This document shows positions 34,223 through 43,857 of a stretch of DNA of 64,000 nt, one piece after another; within the stretch, counting starts at the first letter, position 1; every line of letters starts with the position of its first letter. The position numbers and the translations under genes were made by a program. The stretch is taken from positions 61,485 through 125,484 of the forward strand of contig UQHF01000005.1 in NCBI GenBank assembly GCA_900540785.1, read 5' to 3'. The notes below the pieces were generated by a model, which saw nothing but the letters and a program-made list of their open reading frames with translations, was not told the origin of the DNA and ran no database searches. The DNA is from an uncultured Blautia sp. (GTDB taxonomy: Bacteria > Bacillota > Clostridia > Lachnospirales > Lachnospiraceae).

Positions 34223-35147
34223 GTTTTACACTGCCCAGGAAATTGCGGATAAGCTGAAAATCAAGAAAAATACAGTATATGAGCTGATTAAAAGAGGGGA
34301 GCTTTCTTCCTCAAAGGTTGGAAAGCAGCTTCGTGTAAGCGAAGAACAGCTCGCCCTGTATCTGAAAACCGCAAGCTCCAGCCCAAGTCAGGAGATGTCT
34401 CTCAGGGCTCCGGATTTTCAGCCGGAAAGCTCTCTTCTGAAAAGAGACTATCTTCTTCATTCAAACGGACTAATCCTCTGCGGACAGACTTCTCCTGCCC
34501 TTGAGCTGCTTTTAAGCCAGATGTCCATACACCCTGACGGCATTCCGGTACTTCAGTCCCATATGAACAGCTACAACGGGCTTTACTCCCTCTATTTCAG
34601 AAAGGCGCACATTGCCTCTGCAAGCCTTTCTGTGGAAGATATTTGCCGCCTTGTTCCCGGCACAGAACTGACCGTTATCTGTCTTTATGAATATCCTGTA
34701 GGACTTTATGTGCAGAAGGGAAACCCCAAACAGATTGAAACAATCCGTGATCTGACGCGCCCGGATATTACATTTGCAAACAGGGAAAAGGGCAGCACAC
34801 GCCGGATTTTTCTTGACCGGATTCTTCTGAAAGAACAGATTTCTCCCAAAAGTATTGCCGGATATGAAAGAGAGCTGGTATCTGACCTTTCTACGGCAGC
34901 TGCCATCATAGACGGCAGCGCGGACGCTGCGCTTGGAGAAGAACTGGTTGTACGCCAGACAAAGGCACTCTCCTTTCTTCCTCTGAAAAAACTCCCCATG
35001 TATCTTGTGATGGAGACAGCCTCTCTGGAAAAGCCTGGATTTACGCCGCTTCTGGAAATTATCCGCTCTGAGGAATACCGGACGATTCTCAAAAATCAGA
35101 CAGGATATGACACTTCCCACACAGGAGAAATACGAACCCTGTCATAA
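34215..35147 (+). CDS. HTH regulator with a substrate-binding-like domain, likely molybdate-responsive
   Basis: 310 residues. The N-terminal excisionase/MerR-like HTH (FYTAQEIADKLKIKKNTVYE, then KVGKQLRVSEEQLALYL) covers about residues 4-55. The rest resembles a periplasmic-binding-type domain (PBP-like) of the sort fused to HTH in molybdate regulators. Start ATG 34215 overlaps the mop stop by 8 bp. Divergent from modABC, it probably controls molybdate uptake; no ModE-type domain is present. Confidence 0.8.
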   Translation: MNKFYTAQEIADKLKIKKNTVYELIKRGELSSSKVGKQLRVSEEQLALYLKTASSSPSQEMSLRAPDFQPESSLLKRDYLLHSNGLILCGQTSPALELLLSQMSIHPDGIPVLQSHMNSYNGLYSLYFRKAHIASASLSVEDICRLVPGTELTVICLYEYPVGLYVQKGNPKQIETIRDLTRPDITFANREKGSTRRIFLDRILLKEQISPKSIAGYERELVSDLSTAAAIIDGSADAALGEELVVRQTKALSFLPLKKLPMYLVMETASLEKPGFTPLLEIIRSEEYRTILKNQTGYDTSHTGEIRTLS

Positions 35148-35212
35148 ACACTTCCATAAATTTCAGCGGCAGAAATATCTTTCTCCGGAATATATTCCTG
35201 CCCCGGCACATG

Positions 35213-35255
35213 AAAAAGGGACGGTGCATGAAAGAAATTCTTTCAGACACTGTCC
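35213..35255. terminator. Bidirectional terminator between the mop operon and glpK
   Basis: Arms AAAAAGGGACGGTG and CACTGTCCCTTTT, with a T-rich tail on both strands. It serves the plus-strand regulator and the minus-strand glpK. Confidence 0.85.
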
Positions 35256-35290
35256 CTTTTCTTTTATATATTCCAGGCGCGGAAAATATT

Positions 35291-36793
35291 TTACTCTTCT
35301 TCCTCCCGTGCCCAGTCTCTTGTACACTTCACGGCTTTTTTCCAGCCTTTTAACAGCTTCTCTCTCTTTTCTTCGCTGATGGCCGGCTCTAATGTCTTTT
35401 CCATGTTCCAGTTTCTCTTTACTTCCTCCGCATTTTCCCAAAAACCGGTTGCCATGCCTGCAAGATAGGCTGCGCCGAGAGCTGTTGTCTCAATACAGCT
35501 TGGCCGCACCACCTCGCCGCCCAGAATATCAGCCTGGAACTGCATAAGAAAATCATTGGCGCTCGCCCCTCCGTCCACACGGAGAGAATTTAAGTGTACT
35601 CCTGCATCCTTTTCCATTGCACGGATTACATCGTGTACCTGATATGCAAGAGATTCCACAGTCGCCCGGATAAGGTGCGCTTTTCCCGCGCCTCTTGTAA
35701 GACCCAGAACAGCACCTCTTGCGTACTGATCCCAATAAGGCGCACCAAGCCCTGCAAAGGCAGGCACAACATACACGCCGTTTGTATCTGGCACAGACAG
35801 GCAGTATTTTTCTGACTCCGAAGCCTTTTCCAGAAGCTCCATCTCGTCACGAAGCCATTGAATGGCTGCACCGCACACGAAAACGCTTCCCTCAAGCGCG
35901 TAGCCCGGCGTTCCGTCCGGATTTACAGCAATGGTAGTCAAAAGCCCCTGCTTTGACTCTACTGCCCTGTTTCCAGTGTGCATCAGGAGAAATCCGCCTG
36001 TTCCATATGTATTTTTTACATCTCCCGGCTGGAAGCAGCACTGTCCGAAAAGTGCAGCCTGCTGATCCCCTGCTGCCCCGGAAATGGGGATTCTGCCTCC
36101 GATGAGACTTGCGCTTGTGTACCCGTAAACACAGCTGCTTGGTTTTACCTCCGGCAGCATATTTTCCGGAATCCCGAGATAAGAAAGTATTTCCTTATCC
36201 CACTGCTTTTTATGAATGTCAAACAGCATGGTTCTGGAAGCGTTTGTATAATCTGTCACATGAACTCTGCCCTTTGTAAGCTTCCATATCAGCCAGGTAT
36301 CTACTGTTCCAAACAGAAGCTCGCCTTTTTCTGCCGCCTCCTTTGCACCGTTTACATATTCAAGGATCCACTTGATTTTTGTCCCGGAAAAATAGGCGTC
36401 CGGGATCAGTCCCGTTTTCTTTCGGATCACTTCCCCGAAACCGTCTTTTTCCAGCTTCTCGATCATATCTGCAGTTCTGCGGCACTGCCACACGATTGCC
36501 GGATATATAGGATTTCCTGTTTTCTTATCCCACACAATCGTCGTTTCTCTCTGGTTGGTAATACCGATCGCTTCAATATCCTCCGCATCCGCACCAATGA
36601 GGCTCATTGCCTCAATGGCAACCCCCATCTGGGACGACCAGATTTCATGAGGATCGTGTTCCACCCAGCCCGGTTTCGGATAATACTGGGCAAATTCCTT
36701 TCGTGCCACACTGCACATTTTCCCCGCTTTGTCAAAAAGAATGCACCGGGAACTCGTTGTCCCCTGGTCCAGTGCCATAATATATTTCCCCAT
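35291..36793 (-). CDS. glpK: Glycerol kinase
   Basis: A 500-residue FGGY kinase phosphorylating glycerol to glycerol-3-phosphate. The N-terminal phosphate loop ALDQGTTSSRCILFD and the signature YVVPAFAGLGAPYWD are present, along with the conserved GAAGDQQAALFGQ and RVDGGASAND near the end. Full length for the family. The ATG follows AGAAAGGTGTTATT. It is 62 bp downstream of uppP, with no clear terminator between them. No glycerol facilitator is seen nearby. Confidence 0.97.
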   Translation of the reverse strand: MGKYIMALDQGTTSSRCILFDKAGKMCSVARKEFAQYYPKPGWVEHDPHEIWSSQMGVAIEAMSLIGADAEDIEAIGITNQRETTIVWDKKTGNPIYPAIVWQCRRTADMIEKLEKDGFGEVIRKKTGLIPDAYFSGTKIKWILEYVNGAKEAAEKGELLFGTVDTWLIWKLTKGRVHVTDYTNASRTMLFDIHKKQWDKEILSYLGIPENMLPEVKPSSCVYGYTSASLIGGRIPISGAAGDQQAALFGQCCFQPGDVKNTYGTGGFLLMHTGNRAVESKQGLLTTIAVNPDGTPGYALEGSVFVCGAAIQWLRDEMELLEKASESEKYCLSVPDTNGVYVVPAFAGLGAPYWDQYARGAVLGLTRGAGKAHLIRATVESLAYQVHDVIRAMEKDAGVHLNSLRVDGGASANDFLMQFQADILGGEVVRPSCIETTALGAAYLAGMATGFWENAEEVKRNWNMEKTLEPAISEEKREKLLKGWKKAVKCTRDWAREEEE

Positions 36794-36855
36794 AATAACA
36801 CCTTTCTGTATTTATCGCTGCTGTATGCAGCTCCTTCTTATCGTCTTCCTGATGA

Positions 36856-37758
36856 TCATGCGAGGAAATTTTTCCCCACAAAATATCCAAGAACAAGAAC
36901 ACCGAGAACAATCCGGTACCAGCCGAACGCCTTGAAATCGTGCTTCTTTATGTATCCAACCAGGAACTTAATAGCAAGAATGGAAACAACAAAAGATACA
37001 AGGCAGCCTACAATGAGAATCATAATCTCCGTTCCTGTAAAGGCAAGACCGAATTTTATCAGTTTTAAAAGACTGGCTCCAAACATAACGGGAATTGCAA
37101 GGAAAAAGGTAAATTCTGCTGCTACCGTTCTTGATGTTCCCGCTATGATGCCACCTATAATCGTAGAGCCGGAACGTGAAGTTCCCGGAATTACGGAAAG
37201 AACCTGAAAAAGACCAATAATAAACGCTGTCTTAAAAGAAAGTTCCTGAAGATTTCTGCATGATGCCCGTCTTCTTTTATTATAATTTTCAATGACAATA
37301 AAGAGAACGCCGTATACGATCAGAGCGATTGCCACTACTACGTAATTATTAAACTTTTCTTCGATTATGTCGTTAAACGGCAGCGCAATGATGATCGTAG
37401 GAAGACAGGCAACAAAGATTTTAAACCACAAAATCCATTTTTCCTTATCGCAGAACTGCTCCACAAAAAGATAAGCCCCCCTCTGCACAGAAGGCATCTT
37501 GTTTGCCATTGCTCTCTGGCGTTTTGTAAGCGGCCGGATGTAAAAAGGCCACAGTTTATTCCAATATAAAAGAATAACTGCAAGAATTGCCCCCAACTGA
37601 ATGACAACAAAGAAAAATTCTTTAAATTCCGGCGAAACATTCAGCTTGATAAATTCGTCCACCAGAATCATGTGTCCGGTGCTGCTGATAGGAAGCCATT
37701 CTGTAATTCCCTCTACAATACCAAGGAAAATTACTTTTAATAATTCTAAAATATCCAT
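36856..37758 (-). CDS. uppP: Undecaprenyl-diphosphatase
   Basis: A 300-residue membrane enzyme (BacA type) that recycles undecaprenyl pyrophosphate to the lipid carrier used for peptidoglycan and polysaccharide synthesis. Both catalytic blocks are present: EGITEWLPISSTGHM near residue 16 and PGTSRSGSTI near 197. A longer than usual central loop (residues 75-110) is rich in charged residues. Overexpression of such enzymes gives bacitracin resistance in other bacteria. The ATG follows AAAGGGG. Confidence 0.95.
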   Translation of the reverse strand: MDILELLKVIFLGIVEGITEWLPISSTGHMILVDEFIKLNVSPEFKEFFFVVIQLGAILAVILLYWNKLWPFYIRPLTKRQRAMANKMPSVQRGAYLFVEQFCDKEKWILWFKIFVACLPTIIIALPFNDIIEEKFNNYVVVAIALIVYGVLFIVIENYNKRRRASCRNLQELSFKTAFIIGLFQVLSVIPGTSRSGSTIIGGIIAGTSRTVAAEFTFFLAIPVMFGASLLKLIKFGLAFTGTEIMILIVGCLVSFVVSILAIKFLVGYIKKHDFKAFGWYRIVLGVLVLGYFVGKNFLA

Positions 37759-37782
37759 TTTTTCCCCTTTCTGAATATAATT

Positions 37783-37813
37783 GAGGACGGAGCTTTCAAA
37801 TTCCCCCGTCCTC
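37783..37813 (-). terminator. Hairpin after carB
   Basis: Arms GAGGACGG and CCGTCCTC around a 15-nt loop, just after the carB stop. No U-run, so a weak terminator or a processing site. Confidence 0.4.
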
Positions 37814-37822
37814 TAAATTATA

Positions 37823-40800
37823 TTATCTTTCTGCGATTGTTGCAATATCAATCAGGCTTAAGTTGTGGAGGTCTGTATTTTCCAGACTTGTTACAAGAGC
37901 CTCTGCGGTATCAAGGCTTGTAAGAACATTGACGCCTGTCTCAATCGCATTTCTTCTGATCAGGAAGCCATCCTTCTGATGTTCTACACCCTGCGGTGGT
38001 GTATCAATAACAACGTCAATCTTATGTCCAAGAATCAAATCCATAAGGTTCGGGGCAGGCTGTTCCAGCTTATTTGTACGAATCACGCGAATACCGTTCT
38101 CTTTCAGAACCTTTGCCGTTCCTCTTGTGGCATAAATGCGATATCCCTGTGCTTCAAAACGTTTTGCTATCGGAACGATATCCTCTTTATCCTCATCTTT
38201 TACGGTAATAATCATATTTTTATGCTTTGGAAGGCGGATTCCCGCTCCCAGGAATGCCTTATAAAGCGCCTCATTAAAAGTAGAAGCAATTCCAAGACAC
38301 TCGCCTGTTGATTTCATCTCCGGTCCAAGGCTAATATCTGCACCTCTGATTTTTTCAAAGGAGAATACCGGCATTTTGATAGCAATGTGCTCTGCCTCAG
38401 GCTGAAGTCCCGGCTCATATCCCATATCCTTTAATTTGTATCCGAGGATCACCTTTGTTGCAAGCGGAACGATCGGGATTCCTGTTACCTTGCTGATGTA
38501 CGGAACGGTACGGCTGGAACGCGGATTTACCTCAATGACATATACCTCTTCTCCGCATACAATAAACTGTATGTTGATCATGCCTACTACATGAAGAGCT
38601 TTTGCAAGACGGCGTGTATATTCTGCAATGGTTTCCTTTGCAGTCTCACTGATCGTCTGCGCCGGATATACAGAAATACTGTCTCCGGAGTGGATTCCTG
38701 CACGTTCAATGTGCTCCATAATGCCAGGAATCAAAATATCCTCTCCGTCGCATACTGCGTCTACCTCGATTTCTTTTCCCATCAGGTACTTATCCACAAG
38801 GATTGGGTGCTCCTGTGCGATCTGGTTGATGATGCCGATATATTCTTCCACATCTTCATCACTGACTGCAATTCGCATTCCCTGTCCTCCAAGTACGTAG
38901 GAAGGACGCACAAGAACAGGATAGCCAAGCTGTGCTGCCGCTTTTTTTGCTTCCTCTGCTGTGAAAACAGTATGTCCCTTTGGTCTTGGAATCTCGCACT
39001 GCTCCAGAATCTTGTCAAACAGCTCTCTGTCCTCTGCAGCGTCTACGTCTTCTGCAGAAGTACCCAGGATTTTTACTCCCATTTTCATAAGCGCCTCTGT
39101 AAGCTTAATGGCTGTCTGTCCGCCGAACTGTACCACTGCTCCGTCCGGTTTCTCCATATTTACCACGTTCTCCACGTCTTCCGGTGTCAGCGGTTCAAAA
39201 TACAGCTTATCTGCAATGTCAAAGTCTGTACTTACAGTCTCTGGATTGTTGTTGATGATAATCGTCTCATATCCTTCTTTTGCAAATGCCCAGGTACAGT
39301 GTACAGAGCAGAAATCAAACTCTATACCCTGTCCAATGCGGATCGGACCGGAACCAAGCACAAGGATTTTCTTTTTGCCGGAATCGGAAACCGCCTCATT
39401 TTCTGTTTCTTCATCTCCGTATACAGAGTAATAATATGGTGTTTCTGCCGCAAATTCTGCCGCGCAGGTATCTACCATTTTATAGGCAGCTTTAATGCCG
39501 AATTTGTTTCGAAGCTCCTTTACTTCCCCTTCTGTTTTTCCGGAAAGAGAAGCGATCACGGAATCCGGGAATTCCATTCGTTTTGCCTCAAGAAGAAGTT
39601 CTTTTGTAAGCTCCTGTGTTTTCAGAGACTCTTCCATTTCCACTAAAATGGAAAGCTTGTCAATGAACCACAGGTCGATTTTTGTAATATCGTGAAGGAT
39701 TGCTTCCGGGATTCCTCTTCTCACTGCCTCTGCGATCTTCCAGATCCTTCTATCGTCTACAATCTTTAATTCCTCTAAAAGTTCCTCATCGGAAAGCCCT
39801 GTAAAGTCATAGGACATCAGGCTGTCTACGTGCTGCTCCAGAGAACGGATTGCCTTCATAAGCGCTCCCTCAAAGTTATGACAGATACTCATAACCTCTC
39901 CGGTCGCTTTCATCTGTGTTGTGAGAGTTCTCTTTGCTGTAATAAATTTATCAAATGGAAGACGCGGGATTTTTACAACGCAGTAATCCAGCATCGGCTC
40001 AAAGCTTGCGTATGTCTTTCCTGTGATCGCGTTTGGAATTTCGTCCAGAGTATATCCCAGAGCGATTTTTGCCGCAACCTTGGCGATCGGGTAGCCTGTC
40101 GCCTTACTTGCAAGAGCAGAAGAACGGCTTACTCGCGGGTTTACCTCGATCACGCAGTATTCAAAGCTCTCCGGATGAAGGGCATACTGTACGTTACATC
40201 CGCCTGTGATCCCAAGCTCTGTAATAATGTTAAGAGCGGATGTACGAAGCATCTGGTATTCTTTGTCCCCGAGCGTCTGGGAAGGAGCTACAACGATAGA
40301 GTCTCCTGTATGTACGCCTACAGGGTCAATGTTTTCCATGTTGCAGACTGTGATGCAGTTTCCCGCACTGTCGCGCATTACCTCATACTCAATTTCTTTC
40401 CAGCCTGCAATGCAGCGCTCTACGAGAACCTCTCCCACTCGTGAAAGACGAAGACCATTTTCCAGGATTTCACGAAGCTCAACCTCATTATTTGCAATTC
40501 CGCCGCCGCTTCCTCCAAGTGTGTAAGCAGGACGCAGTACAACCGGGTATCCGATGGTATTTGTAAATAAAACGCCGTCTTCTACTGTTGTCACGACTTT
40601 GGAAGCTGCAACCGGCTCCCCGATTTTTTCCATTGTATCTTTAAATTCCTGACGGTCCTCCGCCTTTTTAATCGTCTCTGCTGTTGTACCGATGAGGCGC
40701 ACATTATGTTCTTTTAAGAAGCCTTTTTCCTCAAGCTCCATCGCAAGGTTTAAACCAGCCTGTCCGCCGAGTGTTGGAAGAACGCTGTCCGGTTTTTCCT

Positions 40801-41038
40801 TTAAGATAAGCTGCTCTACCACTTCAACTGTAAGAGGCTCAATATAAACACGGTCTGCAATGTCTTTATCTGTCATAATGGTGGCAGGGTTTGAATTTAA
40901 AAGAACGACCTCAAGTCCCTCTTCTTTCAGGGAACGGCATGCCTGTGTTCCTGCATAGTCAAACTCTGCAGCCTGTCCGATGATGATCGGACCGGAACCA
41001 ATTACAAGTACCTTTTTTATGTCTTTATTTCTTGGCAT
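37823..41038 (-). CDS. carB: Carbamoyl-phosphate synthase large subunit
   Basis: A 1071-residue synthase with two ATP-grasp halves (each with a GSGPI-like start: LVIGSGPIIIGQAAEFDYAG near 11 and LVLGSGPIRIGQGIEFDF near 562). The C-terminal MGS-like domain (about 940-1071) is the allosteric site for effectors. It makes carbamoyl phosphate for pyrimidine and arginine synthesis. It overlaps the carA stop by 1 bp (TAATG). Confidence 0.98.
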   Translation of the reverse strand: MPRNKDIKKVLVIGSGPIIIGQAAEFDYAGTQACRSLKEEGLEVVLLNSNPATIMTDKDIADRVYIEPLTVEVVEQLILKEKPDSVLPTLGGQAGLNLAMELEEKGFLKEHNVRLIGTTAETIKKAEDRQEFKDTMEKIGEPVAASKVVTTVEDGVLFTNTIGYPVVLRPAYTLGGSGGGIANNEVELREILENGLRLSRVGEVLVERCIAGWKEIEYEVMRDSAGNCITVCNMENIDPVGVHTGDSIVVAPSQTLGDKEYQMLRTSALNIITELGITGGCNVQYALHPESFEYCVIEVNPRVSRSSALASKATGYPIAKVAAKIALGYTLDEIPNAITGKTYASFEPMLDYCVVKIPRLPFDKFITAKRTLTTQMKATGEVMSICHNFEGALMKAIRSLEQHVDSLMSYDFTGLSDEELLEELKIVDDRRIWKIAEAVRRGIPEAILHDITKIDLWFIDKLSILVEMEESLKTQELTKELLLEAKRMEFPDSVIASLSGKTEGEVKELRNKFGIKAAYKMVDTCAAEFAAETPYYYSVYGDEETENEAVSDSGKKKILVLGSGPIRIGQGIEFDFCSVHCTWAFAKEGYETIIINNNPETVSTDFDIADKLYFEPLTPEDVENVVNMEKPDGAVVQFGGQTAIKLTEALMKMGVKILGTSAEDVDAAEDRELFDKILEQCEIPRPKGHTVFTAEEAKKAAAQLGYPVLVRPSYVLGGQGMRIAVSDEDVEEYIGIINQIAQEHPILVDKYLMGKEIEVDAVCDGEDILIPGIMEHIERAGIHSGDSISVYPAQTISETAKETIAEYTRRLAKALHVVGMINIQFIVCGEEVYVIEVNPRSSRTVPYISKVTGIPIVPLATKVILGYKLKDMGYEPGLQPEAEHIAIKMPVFSFEKIRGADISLGPEMKSTGECLGIASTFNEALYKAFLGAGIRLPKHKNMIITVKDEDKEDIVPIAKRFEAQGYRIYATRGTAKVLKENGIRVIRTNKLEQPAPNLMDLILGHKIDVVIDTPPQGVEHQKDGFLIRRNAIETGVNVLTSLDTAEALVTSLENTDLHNLSLIDIATIAER

Positions 41039-42114
41039 TATTTTTCCCCTCCCATCATTTTCATAAAGCGGTCAAATAAGTATCCGGAATCAAGCGGTCC
41101 CGGACACGCTTCCGGGTGGAACTGCACGGTAAAAATATTTTTACCTTCGTAAGCCATTCCCTCGTTTGTTCCGTCGTTTACGTTCACAAAGGCAGGACGG
41201 GCAATGTGTTTTTCCTCAAGTCCTTTTGCATCTACTACATAGCCGTGGTTCTGAGAAGAAATATAAACTCTTCCCGTCTCCAGGTCTTTTACCGGGTGGT
41301 TTCCACCTCTGTGTCCATATTTCATTTTATAAGTATCTCCGCCTGTTGCAAGAGCCATAAGCTGGTGTCCGAGACAGATTGCGAAAATCGGAACATCGGA
41401 ATCATAAAGTTTTTTTACTTCTTTTATAATAGAAGTGCATTCTTTCGGGTCTCCTGGGCCGTTGCTTAACATAATGCCGTCCGGATTGTCCTTTAAAATT
41501 TCTTCTGCTGATGTAAGCGCCGGATAAATCGTTACCTGGCAGCCTCTCTCATTTAAGGAACGGGCGATATTTCTTTTTGCTCCGAAGTCCATAAGCGCAA
41601 CCTTCGGACCGTTTCCTTTTAAAATTTCTTTTTCCCGGCAGGTTACTTTTTCTACCACCTTGCCGGTTGTATATGCTTTTAATCTGGGGAGGATCGCATC
41701 TAAATCGTAATCTTCATTGACTGTGATCATACCATTCATGGTTCCCTTCTCCCGAAGGATTCTGGTAAGCGCTCTTGTGTCAATCCCTGCAATTCCGGGA
41801 ATGTCATGCTTTGTCAGAAAATGCTGAATGGTATCTACGCTTCTGAAATTGCTCGGAACACGTGAAAGTTCCCTCACAATAAAAGCGTCTATCCAAGGTT
41901 TTCCGGACTCCTGGTCATCATAACAGATTCCGTAATTTCCTATTAAAGGATATGTCATGCAGACTGCCTGTCCCGCATAAGAGGGGTCTGTCATTACTTC
42001 CAGATAACCGGTCATAGAAGTGTTAAAGACAATTTCGCTGATGACTTCTCTTGTTGAACCAATACTTTTTCCTGTAAATACATGGCCATCTTCTAATATC
42101 AGAAATGCTTTCAT
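41038..42114 (-). CDS. carA: Carbamoyl-phosphate synthase small subunit
   Basis: A 358-residue glutaminase subunit. The N-terminal CPSase domain is followed by a class I amidotransferase domain, with the nucleophile Cys in FAICLGHQLMALA and the His/Glu pair in VQFHPEACPGP. Coupled to carB, forming the carAB operon. The ATG follows AAAGGGAGATTGT. No PyrR-binding consensus is evident in the leader. Confidence 0.98.
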   Translation of the reverse strand: MKAFLILEDGHVFTGKSIGSTREVISEIVFNTSMTGYLEVMTDPSYAGQAVCMTYPLIGNYGICYDDQESGKPWIDAFIVRELSRVPSNFRSVDTIQHFLTKHDIPGIAGIDTRALTRILREKGTMNGMITVNEDYDLDAILPRLKAYTTGKVVEKVTCREKEILKGNGPKVALMDFGAKRNIARSLNERGCQVTIYPALTSAEEILKDNPDGIMLSNGPGDPKECTSIIKEVKKLYDSDVPIFAICLGHQLMALATGGDTYKMKYGHRGGNHPVKDLETGRVYISSQNHGYVVDAKGLEEKHIARPAFVNVNDGTNEGMAYEGKNIFTVQFHPEACPGPLDSGYLFDRFMKMMGGEK

Positions 42115-42142
42115 ACAATCTCCCTTTCTCTTTAAATTTTAT

Positions 42143-42194
42143 ATGCCAGGGGCAGAATTGAAAAAGCACAAAGTGCGGACAATTCGTCTGGCAT
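42143..42194 (-). promoter_or_regulatory. Structured leader of carAB
   Basis: Minus-strand ATGCCAG pairs with CTGGCAT. Inside are an AATTG/CAATT stem and GCAC-TTT-GTGC. The element ends 28 nt before the carA start. No T-run. It may be a regulatory leader of unknown class. Confidence 0.5.
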
Positions 42195-42228
42195 CTTTCA
42201 CTGTATTATTTTATCCTAAATCTTCAAA

Positions 42229-42257
42229 ATTGTATCACAAGAGATTGTGTTTGGCAA
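42229..42257 (-). promoter_or_regulatory. Promoter of carAB
   Basis: TTGCCA (42252-42257) and TACAAT (42229-42234), 17 bp apart on the minus strand, about 30 bp upstream of the structured leader. Confidence 0.75.
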
Positions 42258-42298
42258 GAAAATATTTCCTGAAAATAATTGTATGAAACAAACTTTTT

Positions 42299-43597
42299 TT
42301 AATGTTTGATTGTCACTATCGCAGTTCTTATTTTATTGTCTTCCATCTCTATTTCCTGAATAAAAAGCCCGCAGACCTCCAGCTTCAAATCCTTTCCCTG
42401 TTCCGGTATGCGCTGCAGAGTATGGAAAACAAGTCCGTTAAATGTTTCGTATTCGTCCCACGGAAGGTAAATTCCAAGCGTTTGGGAAACCTCTTCCAGT
42501 TCCGCACTTCCCGGTATTTTCCACATGCCTTTTTCCAGTTCTTCTATTCTCTCTTCCTCCTCTTCTGTCTCCAAATCTCCTACAAGCTGTTCTACAAGGT
42601 CGTTAATTGTAATAATTCCTGCAACACCGCCGTACTCGTCCAGCACAACTGCAAATACTGTTTTCTCTTTTTTCATATTCCGGAATAAATCATCCGCTTT
42701 TATGGTATCCGGCACAAAATATGCGGCGCTTACTGCATACTTCATCACATGCTCCCTGTCTTTATTTTCCAGACGAAAATAATCTTTTGCATTTAAAATT
42801 CCGATGATTTTATCGGCAGAACCGTCGCACACCGGGTAGAAGGTATGTCTTGTCCGGAAAATAATATTCTTCCACTCCTCCATAGAATCTTCCATATCCA
42901 GCATTACCACCTCTGTTCTGTGTGTGAGGATTTCTTCTGCAGAAATATCATCAAACTCAAAGACATTCTGTATAAAGTCTCTCTCCTGATGGTCAATAGT
43001 TCCTTTCTCGCTTCCTGCATCTACCATCATGCGGATTTCCTCTTCGCTGATATTTTCATCTTCTGCATCCGGGTCTATGCCGCAAAGACGCAGCACAGAA
43101 TTTGTGGAAAATGTAAGGAAATTTACAAGAGGCGCAAAGAAACGCGCGATCACGGTAAGCATTCCTGAAATCCCAAGAGCCAGCGGCTCTGCCTTTCTCA
43201 TTGCAACCTGTTTTGGGACAAGCTCTCCAAACACAAGGGTAAAATAAGAAAGAACAAGAGTTATCAAAATAACTACAACCGAATCAAGGACACTCTCCGG
43301 CACAGGTACGCCCAGCCCTACAAGCCAGTCCACAAGAATACCGGAAAAGTTTTCCGCCGCAAATGCGCTTCCCAGAAATCCGGAAAGCGTAATTGCAATC
43401 TGTATTGTTGCCAGAAAACGCGCCGGCTGTTTTGTCAGCTTCAAAAGTCTGGCAGCCCTCTTGTCTCCGTTTCCTGCCATTTTCTCCATCTTGCTGTCAT
43501 TTACGGAAATCACTGCGATTTCCGCACTGGCAAAAACAGCATTTAACCCGATCAAAACAATTTGCAGTAAAATAATAAATAAAATTGACTGTTCCAA
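42299..43597 (-). CDS. CNNM/CorC (HlyC)-type membrane protein with CBS domains
   Basis: 432 residues. The N-terminal DUF21/CNNM membrane domain (about 1-195) has three or four hydrophobic segments (ILFIILLQIVLIGLNAVFAS first). A CBS pair follows (about 215-340), and a CorC_HlyC domain closes it (about 350-430). Relatives take part in magnesium or cobalt efflux; haemolysin naming is historical. The start is TTG 43597 with CAGGAGG 7 nt upstream. Confidence 0.93.
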   Translation of the reverse strand: MEQSILFIILLQIVLIGLNAVFASAEIAVISVNDSKMEKMAGNGDKRAARLLKLTKQPARFLATIQIAITLSGFLGSAFAAENFSGILVDWLVGLGVPVPESVLDSVVVILITLVLSYFTLVFGELVPKQVAMRKAEPLALGISGMLTVIARFFAPLVNFLTFSTNSVLRLCGIDPDAEDENISEEEIRMMVDAGSEKGTIDHQERDFIQNVFEFDDISAEEILTHRTEVVMLDMEDSMEEWKNIIFRTRHTFYPVCDGSADKIIGILNAKDYFRLENKDREHVMKYAVSAAYFVPDTIKADDLFRNMKKEKTVFAVVLDEYGGVAGIITINDLVEQLVGDLETEEEEERIEELEKGMWKIPGSAELEEVSQTLGIYLPWDEYETFNGLVFHTLQRIPEQGKDLKLEVCGLFIQEIEMEDNKIRTAIVTIKH

Positions 43598-43640
43598 AAT
43601 AATTCCTCCTGAAATATCTCTGATTCTCTGATAATCATAG

Positions 43641-43660
43641 TAAATCCTGCCGGCAGGATT
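43641..43660. repeat. Perfect 20-bp palindrome
   Basis: AAATCCTGCCGGCAGGATTT, 44 bp upstream of the CorC gene start. With no spacer it fits a protein-binding site better than an RNA hairpin. Confidence 0.55.
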
Positions 43661-43701
43661 TCCCGCCTGCGGCAGAAAAACACAAAAAGCACAGCCTATT
43701 C

Positions 43702-43791
43702 CTACTCACGTAAGTATAGACCATGCCCTATCCAATCAGACAAATAATATATCGGAAACTGGTTGCCATCCGCACTGTCGTCTTCGTCCAT
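43702..43791 (-). CDS. Possible 29-residue small ORF
   Basis: ATG to TAG encoding MDEDDSADGNQFPIYYLSDW and 9 more residues, acidic then aromatic. The promoter-like pair 43829-43857 lies before it, but the AAAGGGG site is 14 nt from the ATG, which is too far for a good site. It may be a leader peptide or chance. Confidence 0.22.
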   Translation of the reverse strand: MDEDDSADGNQFPIYYLSDWIGHGLYLRE

Positions 43792-43828
43792 TTGTTATGT
43801 CTGTTCCCCTTTCAGTAAAATTGTTTTT

Positions 43829-43857
43829 ATATTATCAGAAATCACTGAATTTGTAAA
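43829..43857 (-). promoter_or_regulatory. Promoter-like pair upstream of the CorC gene
   Basis: TTTACA (43852-43857) and TAATAT (43829-43834), 17 bp apart on the minus strand. It would give a leader of about 225 nt to the CorC gene. Confidence 0.5.

Noticed and set aside
35978..37207. 409-codon plus-strand frame across glpK and uppP
   Set aside because: Spans two real genes and their gap on the other strand; composition is typical of an antisense shadow.
38591..39646. Long plus-strand open frame (351 codons) opposite carB
   Set aside because: Antisense to strongly conserved carB sequence, Cys/Phe-rich composition with no family resemblance and no ribosome site.
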